Below are positions 6,764 to 14,045 of a stretch of 35,098 nucleotides of DNA, piece after piece. This DNA comes from Candidatus Eiseniibacteriota bacterium (GTDB taxonomy: Bacteria > Eisenbacteria > RBG-16-71-46 > JACRLI01): the NCBI GenBank assembly GCA_025351485.1, contig JANXVU010000135.1, positions 1-35,098 on the forward strand. The letters run 5' to 3'. The position numbers and the translations under genes were made by a program. How positions within the stretch are numbered: the stretch's first letter is position 1; each line of letters opens with the position of its first letter. The notes under the pieces were generated by a model. It had not been told where the DNA came from, did not search any database, and saw only the letters and a list, made by a program, of their open reading frames with translations.

Positions 6764-9616
6764 ATGAACTCCCGCCCCGCGCTCCGCCTGGCTTTCGCGG
6801 CGATCCTGACTTGTCTTGGAATCACCTGGCTCGCGTCACAGGGGCGCGCGGCGTGCGTGCTGGACTCGCTGCTGCTGGGGAAGCCCGCGGCCCCGGTCGG
6901 GGCAGGTCCGTTCGGCATCACCGCTGGAGACTTCAACGCGGACAGCATTCCCGACCTCGCGTTTGCCGTGCTCGGAGAAAACTCGGTCAAGGTATTGCTC
7001 GGGGTGGGAGACGGGACGTTTGGTCAACCGTCGGTGTATCCGGCCGGTAGCTCTCCCACCAGCGTGGTGGCGACCGACCTGGACGGCGATGGCATCCTTG
7101 ACCTGATCGTTTCGGACGGGGACCCGGTGGCCAGTGCCATCCTGGTGCTCAAAGGCCTCGGCAGCGGGGGCGTGGGCAACGGCCACTTCGCCCCAGCCGT
7201 CGCCTACCCGTCCGGCCCGCAGGTGTACCGGGTCGCCGTGGGGGACTTCAATCATGACGGTCACCCGGATATCGCGGCGACCTTCTTCGGATCCAACCGG
7301 GTGGGCGTCTATCTCAACAACGGGGACGGCACCTTTCCGGCGCTCGTCGTCTCGTACCCGACCGGACTGAAACCCTACGGGGTCGAGGCGGCCGATCTGA
7401 ACGGTGACGGCGTTGCGGACCTGGTAGTGGGAAATCAGGACGGCAATACGATTTCGGTGCTCTTAAATAATGGGGACGGCACGTTCAGGCCTACCGTGAA
7501 TTACCTGGCATCTGGATACAATTACGAAGTCCGGGTGGCAGATCTCGACGGTGATGGAGCGCCGGACCTGGTCGTGGTGCAGAGCTCAAATGAGGCCGGA
7601 GTGGGAGTGCTCATGGGACATTTGTCCGCGGGTCTCCCGGACGGCACTTTCGGGGCAGTGACTTCCAACACGACCAGCAGCAGGGATCGGGCATCGCTGG
7701 TGGTCGCGGATCTGGATCACGATGGCCGCCTGGATATCGCGGTGACCGAACCCTCCAGCGGTAAATTGGAAATCCTGCGCGGGTTTGGCGACGGGTCCTT
7801 TGCGCATCTGCCCACGGTCTACCCGGTCGACGGGTATCCGTGGGAGCTCACAGCCGCCGATTTCAACCACGATGGCATGCTGGACCTGGTGACGGGGGGA
7901 TATCGCGGAGGCAACTTTACGGTCCTCCTTGGCCGCTGTGCCAGCACTCTCCCTCCGCCTCCGCCTCCCTGCCCCGGCAGCCCGCTCTTTGATCCAGCTG
8001 TCTACGTCGGGACCGGAGGAGCGCCATTCGGGATCGGGACCGGTGATTTCAATGGTGATCACATTCCCGATCTGGTGGTCGCCAACCTGGGCCAGAACCG
8101 GCTGCAGGTCCTGATTGGCAGACCGAATGCCACGTACTCTAATCCCGTGCCCTTCTACGCGGGCGAAGGACCGATTGGCGTCGCCACGGCCGACTTCAAC
8201 GGCGATGGAATCCTCGATCTGGTGGCTGCGGATGCTTCCCAGAACGCCAACTCGGTCGGCGTGCTGCTGGGACTCGGCTCCGGCGGCGTCGGCGACGGGA
8301 ATTTCGGTCTCCTCCGCCAGTTTCCAGCCGGCGCGCAGCCGTTCGCGGTCATTGCGGGGGATTTCGATGCCGACGGCAGGCAGGATCTGGCGGTCGCGGA
8401 TTACGCTGACCACAGGGTAGCGGTGTTGCTCGGGAACGGTGACGGCACCTTCCGCGTGCCCGTCTTCTATCCGTGCGGAGATCGCCCCTACGGGCTGGCC
8501 TCCGCGGACCTGGATGGCGATGGAATTCCAGACCTGGTGGTGGGCAGTGAAGGCACCAAGGATGTCACGATTCTCAAGGGGGTCGGGGACGGCACATTCA
8601 GCTGGACCGAATCCTGGGGCGCGGCGGGTCCGGCCTATTCTGTCGCCGTCGGGGATTTCAATCACGATGGGCTGCCGGACATTGCGATGATCAACGGAGG
8701 GACTCCCACGATCGGTGTGCTCCTCGCGATCAGCCCGGGACACTTCACGGGAGCGAAGAATTACCAGGTTACAACCAACGGCCCCCTCGGACTCGTGGCG
8801 GCGGACTTCAATCACGACGGAATTCTCGACCTGGCGGTGGGCAATTCAAGTGGCGGCTCGGTGGACGTCCTCATCGGGCTGGAGAGCGGCGGGCACGGCA
8901 ACGGAGCATTTTCCGCGCCGTTTAATTTCCGTGCGGGACCGGTGGCCGCCAGGCTGGTCGCTGCTGATCTGGACCGCGACGGCACTCCCGACCTGGCGGT
9001 CGCCGATTACGCTGGCGGCTGGGTCTCGATCCTGCGCGGCGGCTGCCGCCTGGTCACCGACGTGCTGGTCAGCGATGCGCGCGCCGAGGCGGAAGACGGC
9101 GCGGTGCGCCTGAGCTGGTCAGTCGCCTCGGATGGTCCGGTGGAATTCCAGGTGTCTCGCTCCACGGCGCTCGAGGCGGGCTACCTTCAGGTGGCTTCAT
9201 TCCCCGTGCAGCAAGGCCGTGAAGAATATTCCTGGCGGGACAACACCGCTCAGCCCGGGCTCACCTACTTCTACAAGATCGCCTACCGGCAGAGCGGGGC
9301 GTGGAAAGTTTACGGCCCCGTCCGAGTCCAGGCAGCCGCTGCGCGGTTTGCCCTTCGCGGGACCGCGCCCAATCCATCCCGCGGCCCGGTGCGGATCGAC
9401 TACGAGATGGACCGGGCTGGTCCGGTCCGCCTGGAAGTGTTCGATCTTTCGGGACGCCGGGTCGCGCGGCTGGTCGATGGCCAGGCGCCGGCCGGGCGGG
9501 CCTCGGTGCAGTGGAACCCCCGGGTGGAGGGGACCCGGCTCCCGGCGGGCGCCTACTTCGTGCGCCTGAGTTCGGGGGCCCGGCAGGAATCCCGGAAGCT
9601 GGTTGTGGCTCCGTAG
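6764..9616 (+). CDS. Secreted FG-GAP/VCBS double beta-propeller with FnIII-like and FlgD-Ig/T9SS-like C-terminal domains
   Basis: 950 aa from ATG 6764 (AGAGGA upstream), with an N-terminal signal peptide ending near residue 29. Fourteen calcium-loop motifs of the form D-x-[ND]-x-D-x-x-x-D occur between residues 56 and about 745, seven in each half. Each half is bracketed by Cys: C31 to C392 and C403 to C761, 361 and 358 residues apart. A six-proline linker joins them. Matching second blades ('GLGSGGVGNGHF' and 'GLGSGGVGDGNF') support a tandem duplication of a seven-bladed propeller. Residues about 762-865 look like a fibronectin-III-type domain. The last 80 residues, with 'APNPSRGPVRIDYEM' and 'LPAGAYFVRL', match the FlgD-Ig/T9SS type A sorting-like domain common in FCB bacteria. 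It is probably an extracellular adhesive or ligand-binding protein; the ligand is unknown. Base composition is slightly more AT-rich than in neighbours. Confidence 0.9.
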   Translation: MNSRPALRLAFAAILTCLGITWLASQGRAACVLDSLLLGKPAAPVGAGPFGITAGDFNADSIPDLAFAVLGENSVKVLLGVGDGTFGQPSVYPAGSSPTSVVATDLDGDGILDLIVSDGDPVASAILVLKGLGSGGVGNGHFAPAVAYPSGPQVYRVAVGDFNHDGHPDIAATFFGSNRVGVYLNNGDGTFPALVVSYPTGLKPYGVEAADLNGDGVADLVVGNQDGNTISVLLNNGDGTFRPTVNYLASGYNYEVRVADLDGDGAPDLVVVQSSNEAGVGVLMGHLSAGLPDGTFGAVTSNTTSSRDRASLVVADLDHDGRLDIAVTEPSSGKLEILRGFGDGSFAHLPTVYPVDGYPWELTAADFNHDGMLDLVTGGYRGGNFTVLLGRCASTLPPPPPPCPGSPLFDPAVYVGTGGAPFGIGTGDFNGDHIPDLVVANLGQNRLQVLIGRPNATYSNPVPFYAGEGPIGVATADFNGDGILDLVAADASQNANSVGVLLGLGSGGVGDGNFGLLRQFPAGAQPFAVIAGDFDADGRQDLAVADYADHRVAVLLGNGDGTFRVPVFYPCGDRPYGLASADLDGDGIPDLVVGSEGTKDVTILKGVGDGTFSWTESWGAAGPAYSVAVGDFNHDGLPDIAMINGGTPTIGVLLAISPGHFTGAKNYQVTTNGPLGLVAADFNHDGILDLAVGNSSGGSVDVLIGLESGGHGNGAFSAPFNFRAGPVAARLVAADLDRDGTPDLAVADYAGGWVSILRGGCRLVTDVLVSDARAEAEDGAVRLSWSVASDGPVEFQVSRSTALEAGYLQVASFPVQQGREEYSWRDNTAQPGLTYFYKIAYRQSGAWKVYGPVRVQAAAARFALRGTAPNPSRGPVRIDYEMDRAGPVRLEVFDLSGRRVARLVDGQAPAGRASVQWNPRVEGTRLPAGAYFVRLSSGARQESRKLVVAP

Positions 9617-9708
9617 CACCCCGGCTCGGGCTGCGTTGCGCCCCGACTTCCGATGGGGTAGTGTGCGGGTCATTCCAGTCTTCATCCCAATCCTCCGGAG
9701 GCGCCTGC

Positions 9709-10452
9709 TTGGATTTTGACGAGACCGTACGCTACGGCACGAACAAGAATATCTACTTCGACACCCAGGGATCCCCGGGCCGGGCCCTGGTCGAACTGGC
9801 CAAGAAGGCAGCCCGCGCAGTGGAGCGCCGCTCCAAGCTGGCCTATCGCCCGGTGTTCTCGGAGCAGACCCTGGAATACCCGCTCCTGTACCAGGCCATC
9901 GAGCCCGGCGTAAAGACCATCCTCGATTTCGGCTCGGTCGAGAACATCCTGCCGATGGTGCTGTGCAGCCTGGGCTACCAGGTGACCGGGCTGGACTTCC
10001 TGCCCTATCCCTTCCAGCACCCGAATTTCCGTTTCATCCAGCACGACATCATGACCTGGGAGCCGAAGGAAGACGCGTTCGACATGGTGATTTCGATTTC
10101 CACCATGGAGCACGTGGGCCTGGGTTACTCCGGGGACCCGCTGCAGCAGGATGGCGGCGACAAGATCGCGGCCGGCAAGCTGTGGAAGTCGCTGCGCAAG
10201 GGCGGCAAGCTCTACGTCACGCTCCCGGCGGGCAAGCCGCACGAGCAGCGCGGATACCGCACCTACAACGAGGCGCGCATCCGGCAGCTCTTCCCGAACA
10301 TCGAACGCCTCCGCTTCTTCCGCAAAGCCGGCCGTTTCGAGCCATGGGCCGAGGAGCAGGATTCCTCCCGGATCGACTCGCTCAGCTACAGCAACTACGA
10401 CGCCCTCTACCCCACGGAAGCCGTCGCCATCATCGAGGCCCGCAAGCTCTAG
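9709..10452 (+). CDS. SAM-dependent methyltransferase-like protein (possibly DUF268-related)
   Basis: 247 aa from TTG 9709; GGAGG at 9697-9701 with 7-base spacing fixes this start over the longer open frame that reads back into the FG-GAP gene. 'TILDFGSVENILPMVL' is a glycine-poor version of class I motif I, followed by an acidic turn 'VTGLDF' and the motif-IV-like 'FDMVISISTMEHVGLG'. The stretch 'EHVGLGYSGDPLQQDGGDK' followed by 'LRKGGKLYVTLP' resembles DUF268 proteins. There is no signal peptide. It lies 32 bases before kdsD, so a role in methylating a cell-surface glycan or lipid precursor is possible, but the substrate is unknown. The 92-base gap before it (9617-9708) contains no clear terminator. 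Confidence 0.75.
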   Translation: MDFDETVRYGTNKNIYFDTQGSPGRALVELAKKAARAVERRSKLAYRPVFSEQTLEYPLLYQAIEPGVKTILDFGSVENILPMVLCSLGYQVTGLDFLPYPFQHPNFRFIQHDIMTWEPKEDAFDMVISISTMEHVGLGYSGDPLQQDGGDKIAAGKLWKSLRKGGKLYVTLPAGKPHEQRGYRTYNEARIRQLFPNIERLRFFRKAGRFEPWAEEQDSSRIDSLSYSNYDALYPTEAVAIIEARKL

Positions 10453-10484
10453 ACGCGGCACCCTCGCGTCTGGAAGAGGTGGAC

Positions 10485-11489
10485 ATGGGCAAGCCCGAAA
10501 CCAGCGCGCCGACGGCCCGCGAGCGTGCCATGGAAGCCGCCCGCCGGCTGCTTCGACTGGAGAGCGAGGCGGTCCGCGCGCTGGAAGCGCGCGTGGACGA
10601 CACCTTTGCGCGCGCCGTGGAGACGGTTGCCGGTTGCCGTGGCCGGGTGCTCACCTCGGGCGTCGGCAAGTCGGGGCTGGTGGCGCAGCGCCTGGCCGCC
10701 ACTCTCACTTCCACGGGCACGCCGGCGGTGTTCATCCATCCGGTGGAGGCGCTGCATGGAGACCTTGGCATCGTCTCCCGCGAGGACGTCGCCATCCTGG
10801 TATCCAAGAGCGGCGAGACGGACGAGCTCGGCGCCATCATCCCCACCCTCAAGCTGCTCGGCCTTCCGATCCTCGGAATCCTATCCAATGAACGCAGCCC
10901 GCTGGCCGGCTCGTGCGACCTGGTGCTGGCTATCGGCCGCCCCGAGGAAGGGTGCCCATTCGACCTGGTTCCCACTTCGAGCAGCGCCGCGGCCCAGGCC
11001 ATGGGCGATGCCCTGGCCATGGCGGCCCTCGAGATGAAGGGCCTCAAGCGCGAAGACTTCGCGTTCTTCCACCCCGGGGGCGCCATCGGCCGGAACGCGC
11101 TGGTCAAGGTGGGGGATGTGATGCGCTCCGGGGAGGCGCTCCCGCTGGTGCCGGAAGAGACGCCGATGCGCGAGGCCCTGCGGGTGATCTTGCAGATGGG
11201 CCTCGGGCTGGTGGTGGTGCGCGACGGGGCGGGGCAGCTCGCGGGGATCCTCACCGACGGGGATTTCAAGCGCCTGATCCTGCGCGATCCCGATTTCCTG
11301 CAGCGCACCGTGGGAGAGACCATGTCGCGCACGCCCCGCACCATCGGAGCGGACGCGTGGCTGACCGAGGCGGTGCGGCGCATGGAAGAAAATCCGGGCG
11401 GGGCCATCACCTCGCTGGTGGTGGTCGACGGATCCGGCCGGCCCGAAGGCGTCATCCACCTGCACGACTGCCTGAAGAAGGGGCTGTAG
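10485..11489 (+). CDS. kdsD: Arabinose-5-phosphate isomerase (KpsF/GutQ/KdsD family)
   Basis: Converts ribulose 5-phosphate to arabinose 5-phosphate, the KdsA substrate. 334 aa with GAAGAGGTGG before the ATG. The SIS domain (about 35-190) carries 'SGVGKSG' (58-64), 'EALHGDLGIV', 'VSKSGETDE' and 'FFHPGGAIGR'. Two CBS domains follow (about 209-265 and 275-330), with the 'GILTDGDFKRLI' signature of the family. Length and domain order are standard. In E. coli the next gene is kdsC (Kdo-8-phosphate phosphatase); here an alpha-hydroxy-acid oxidase takes that place, 25 bases downstream. GutQ-type sugar-phosphate isomerases are similar, but the cluster with kdsA, kdsB and lptB supports KdsD. Confidence 0.93.
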   Translation: MGKPETSAPTARERAMEAARRLLRLESEAVRALEARVDDTFARAVETVAGCRGRVLTSGVGKSGLVAQRLAATLTSTGTPAVFIHPVEALHGDLGIVSREDVAILVSKSGETDELGAIIPTLKLLGLPILGILSNERSPLAGSCDLVLAIGRPEEGCPFDLVPTSSSAAAQAMGDALAMAALEMKGLKREDFAFFHPGGAIGRNALVKVGDVMRSGEALPLVPEETPMREALRVILQMGLGLVVVRDGAGQLAGILTDGDFKRLILRDPDFLQRTVGETMSRTPRTIGADAWLTEAVRRMEENPGGAITSLVVVDGSGRPEGVIHLHDCLKKGL

Positions 11490-11514
11490 CTCCGGCTCTG
11501 CGCCGCCTTCCGCC

Positions 11515-12612
11515 ATGACCACGCCCCCCGTTCTGCTCAACTCCGACGACTACGAAGACGAGGCCCGGGCCCGGCTCTCCCCGGGCGCCTACGGCTATTT
11601 CGCGGGCGGATCCGAGGACGAGATCACGCTTCGCGAAAACCGCGCCGCCTGGGAGCGCATGGCCCTGCTGCCGCGGGTGCTGGTGGACGTGAGCCGCCGG
11701 AACCTCACCACCACCGTGATGGGATCTCCCGTCGCCATGCCGGTGCTGCTGGCCCCGTGCGCCATGAACGCGCTGGCCCATCCCGACGGGGAACTGGCCG
11801 TGGCGCGGGCCGCCTCCGCCACCGGGGTGCTGCAGGTGCTGAGCACCGGCTCCTCGAGGAGCATCGAGGAAGTGGCGGCCGTGTCGACCGGCCCGCGCTG
11901 GTTCCAACTGTATTGCATTCGCGATCCCGAAGTCAGCCTGTCCCTGGTGCGGCGGGCCGAGGCCTCCGGCTACTCGGCCATCGTGCTGACGGTGGACATG
12001 GCGGTGCTGGGCACCCGCGAGCGCGACCTGCGCACCGGGTTCGAGCTTCCTGACGGAATCACCTGGAAGAATCTAGAAGCCGCCGACGCGCAGGCGTTGG
12101 CGCCCCGGGTTCACGGCTCGCCCGCATCCGCCGACGAGACCTGGTACCAGGCGCTGGACTGGAACTTCCTGGAAGAGCTGTGCCGGTTCACGGCTCTGCC
12201 GGTGCTGGTGAAGGGAGTGCTGTCCCCGCTCGACGCGCGGCTCGCCGTGGAACACGGTGCGCGCGGCATCGTGGTCTCGAACCACGGCGGCCGGCAACTG
12301 GACGGCGCGATTTCGACCGCGCGGGCGCTGCCCGCGGTGGCCGAAGCGGTGGCCGGCCGCGCGGAAGTCTACGTGGACGGCGGCATCCGCCGCGGGAGCC
12401 ACGTCCTCAAGGCGCTGGCCCTGGGCGCGCGGGCGGCGCTGGTGGGGCGGCCGTACCTGTGGGCCCTGGCCGCCGGAGGAGAGTCCGGCGTGGGAGATTG
12501 GCTCGAGCGGATCCGCGGGGAATTCGACGCCGCCATGGCCCTATCCGGACTGACCGACACGTCGCAGATTTCAGCCTCCCTGCTCGCCCCCGAATCGCGC
12601 CCCAGCACATGA
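11515..12612 (+). CDS. FMN-dependent alpha-hydroxy-acid oxidase/dehydrogenase
   Basis: 365 aa TIM-barrel flavoprotein that oxidises an L-2-hydroxy acid (lactate, glycolate or similar) to the 2-oxo acid. Active-site residues of the glycolate/lactate oxidase family are all in place: Tyr in 'YGYFAGG', Tyr in 'WFQLY', Asp in 'LTVDMA', Arg in 'GTRERD', Lys in 'VLVKG', and the catalytic His257 and Arg of 'SNHGGRQLD'. 'VDGGIRRG' and 'ALVGRP' bind the FMN phosphate. No signal peptide or membrane-anchoring insert is present, so a cytoplasmic oxidase-like form is likely. The ATG at 11515 has no strong Shine-Dalgarno but matches the family N-terminus. Substrate cannot be told from sequence. The position between kdsD and lptC, where kdsC is usual, is odd. 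Confidence 0.92.
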   Translation: MTTPPVLLNSDDYEDEARARLSPGAYGYFAGGSEDEITLRENRAAWERMALLPRVLVDVSRRNLTTTVMGSPVAMPVLLAPCAMNALAHPDGELAVARAASATGVLQVLSTGSSRSIEEVAAVSTGPRWFQLYCIRDPEVSLSLVRRAEASGYSAIVLTVDMAVLGTRERDLRTGFELPDGITWKNLEAADAQALAPRVHGSPASADETWYQALDWNFLEELCRFTALPVLVKGVLSPLDARLAVEHGARGIVVSNHGGRQLDGAISTARALPAVAEAVAGRAEVYVDGGIRRGSHVLKALALGARAALVGRPYLWALAAGGESGVGDWLERIRGEFDAAMALSGLTDTSQISASLLAPESRPST

Positions 12613-12658
12613 GCGCCCCGGTTCATTAAGTTCCTTTCGCTGATGCCGATAATCTACG

Positions 12659-12674
12659 TGGCATAGTTGTTGCT
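12659..12674 (+). promoter_or_regulatory. Sigma-54 (-24/-12) promoter before lptC-lptB-rpoN
   Basis: TGGCATA, four bases, then TTGCT. GG (12660-12661) and GC (12672-12673) are separated by exactly 10 bases, as the -24/-12 consensus TGGCAYG-N4-TTGCW demands; one position of the -24 box differs (A for G). Transcription would start near 12685, giving a leader of about 28 bases with AGGGTGA (12699-12705) before the lptC ATG. It lies in the 100-base gap after the oxidase gene. Since rpoN is the third gene of the unit, the site suggests autoregulation. No enhancer-binding protein gene is in the window. Confidence 0.65.
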
Positions 12675-12712
12675 TGATCCTTCCGTTCTTTCTCTGTTAG
12701 GGTGACGTGGAA

Positions 12713-13288
12713 ATGAACCGAACCCCCTCGGGTCCGCTGGCCCTGGTCACCCTCGCGTTCCTGGCCGTGATGTCGCTGGCTGCGGGATGCTCCAAGGAGA
12801 GCGCCGCGCCCGCTCCGACCGCGGGCCGCGTCGGGCCGGACGAGGTGATCGAGGACTTCGAGGTGACCGAGACTTCCGCGGGGACGCGCACCAGCGTGGT
12901 GCACGCCCGCCGGGCCCGGATCTACCAGTACGACGGGCACACCGAAGTGGACGGCCTGGACGTGGACTTCTACGATGCCTCGGGAAAGAAGTACTCGCAC
13001 CTCCGGAGCGACCGCGGCAGCCTGAACCAGAACACCAAGGACATGAAGGCCGAAGGCCACGTGGACATCGTGACCATCGAGGGCGTGCACGTGGAGGCCC
13101 CGGTGATCCAGTACTGGGACGCATCGCAGAAGCTGGTGTCGGACGCGCTGGTCAAGGTCACCGACAAGAACGGCAGCGTGCTGACCGGCGTGGGATTCGA
13201 GAGCGACACCAAAGTCACCCACTATCGCGTGGGCAAGGTGAACGCGACGCTTCGCCCGTCCGAGCCGGGCCGCGGGAAAGGGAAGTAG
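12713..13288 (+). CDS. lptC: LptC-like lipoprotein of the LPS export machine
   Basis: 191 aa. ATG 12713 is preferred over GTG 12707 because AGGGTGA at 12699-12705 then has 7-base spacing. An N-terminal hydrophobic stretch ends in a lipobox-like 'LAAGC', so the protein is probably lipidated rather than held by the transmembrane helix of E. coli LptC. The rest is the beta-jellyroll type: 'FEVTETSAGTRTSVVHARRA', 'GSLNQNTKDMKAEGHVDI', 'VSDALVKVTDKNGSVLTGVGF' and 'ESD' follow the LptC pattern (wrapping strands, GhV turn, G-x-G-x-x-x-D). It would bridge LptB2FG to periplasmic LptA. lptB starts 3 bases after its stop codon. No lptA lies between them, unlike proteobacteria; LptA must be elsewhere or the name is imprecise. 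Confidence 0.82.
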   Translation: MNRTPSGPLALVTLAFLAVMSLAAGCSKESAAPAPTAGRVGPDEVIEDFEVTETSAGTRTSVVHARRARIYQYDGHTEVDGLDVDFYDASGKKYSHLRSDRGSLNQNTKDMKAEGHVDIVTIEGVHVEAPVIQYWDASQKLVSDALVKVTDKNGSVLTGVGFESDTKVTHYRVGKVNATLRPSEPGRGKGK

Positions 13289-13290
13289 CC

Positions 13291-14010
13291 ATGCTCTGCG
13301 CCCGCGGCCTGGTCAAGCACTATGGAAAGTTCAGGGTGCTCGACCACGTGGACGTGGAGGTGGCGCCCGGGGAAGTCGTGGGGCTCCTTGGCCCGAACGG
13401 CGCCGGGAAAACCACCACGTTCTACATGCTGGTGGGGCTGCTGGTACCCGACGAGGGTGTGATCACCCTGAACGGCGTGGACGTGACCCGCATGCCGATC
13501 TATAAGCGCGCGCGGCTGGGGCTGGGCTACCTGGCCCAGGAACCCTCGGTGTTCCGGAACCTGACGGTGAAGGACAACGTGCTGGGCGTGCTGGAAGTGA
13601 TGCGCACTCCCTCGGCCATGCGCCGGCGCCGGCTCGACGAACTGCTGGGAGATCTGGGAGTGGCGCACCTGGCCGACCGGAAGGGTTATAATCTTTCCGG
13701 CGGGGAGCGGCGCAAGGTGGAGATCGCGCGCGCGCTGGCGGCCTCGCCCTCGATCTTGCTCCTGGACGAGCCGTTCGTGGGAATCGACCCGATCACGGTC
13801 GCCGACATCCAGGACATCGTCATGAAACTCCGGGCGAAGGGGCTGGGCATCCTGATCACGGACCACAACGTCCGCGAAACCTTGTCCACCACCGACCGGG
13901 CGTACCTGCTGTTCGAAGGCAAGATCCGCGTGCAGGGCACGTCCCGCGAACTGGCGGACGACCCGTGGGCCCGGAAGGTTTACCTGGGCGAGCGATTCAC
14001 GCTTCCCTAG
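13291..14010 (+). CDS. lptB: LPS export ABC transporter ATP-binding protein
   Basis: 239 aa, full length for LptB. It powers LPS extraction from the inner membrane as an LptB2FG dimer. Walker A 'GPNGAGKTT' (34-42), Q-loop in 'YLAQEPSVF', signature 'LSGGERRK' (from 135), Walker B 'SILLLDEPFVGIDP' and H-loop 'ITDHNVRETL' are all present. 'EPSVFRNLTVKDN' and 'DHNVRETL' are characteristic of LptB rather than of amino-acid transporters. It follows lptC by 2 bases and precedes rpoN by 35, the same order as in proteobacterial rpoN clusters. Confidence 0.96.
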   Translation: MLCARGLVKHYGKFRVLDHVDVEVAPGEVVGLLGPNGAGKTTTFYMLVGLLVPDEGVITLNGVDVTRMPIYKRARLGLGYLAQEPSVFRNLTVKDNVLGVLEVMRTPSAMRRRRLDELLGDLGVAHLADRKGYNLSGGERRKVEIARALAASPSILLLDEPFVGIDPITVADIQDIVMKLRAKGLGILITDHNVRETLSTTDRAYLLFEGKIRVQGTSRELADDPWARKVYLGERFTLP

Positions 14011-14045
14011 CCGTCAACGACCACACCCCATCGGATCGGTTCGTC

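Noticed and set aside
9617-9708. TTGCGC and TAGTGT spaced 17 bases as a promoter for the methyltransferase gene
   Set aside because: The -10 matches only three of six bases; such pairs are expected by chance.
12622-12653. Sigma-70 promoter using GATAAT at 12648-12653 before lptC
   Set aside because: No -35 at suitable distance; the sigma-54 element just downstream is a far better match.
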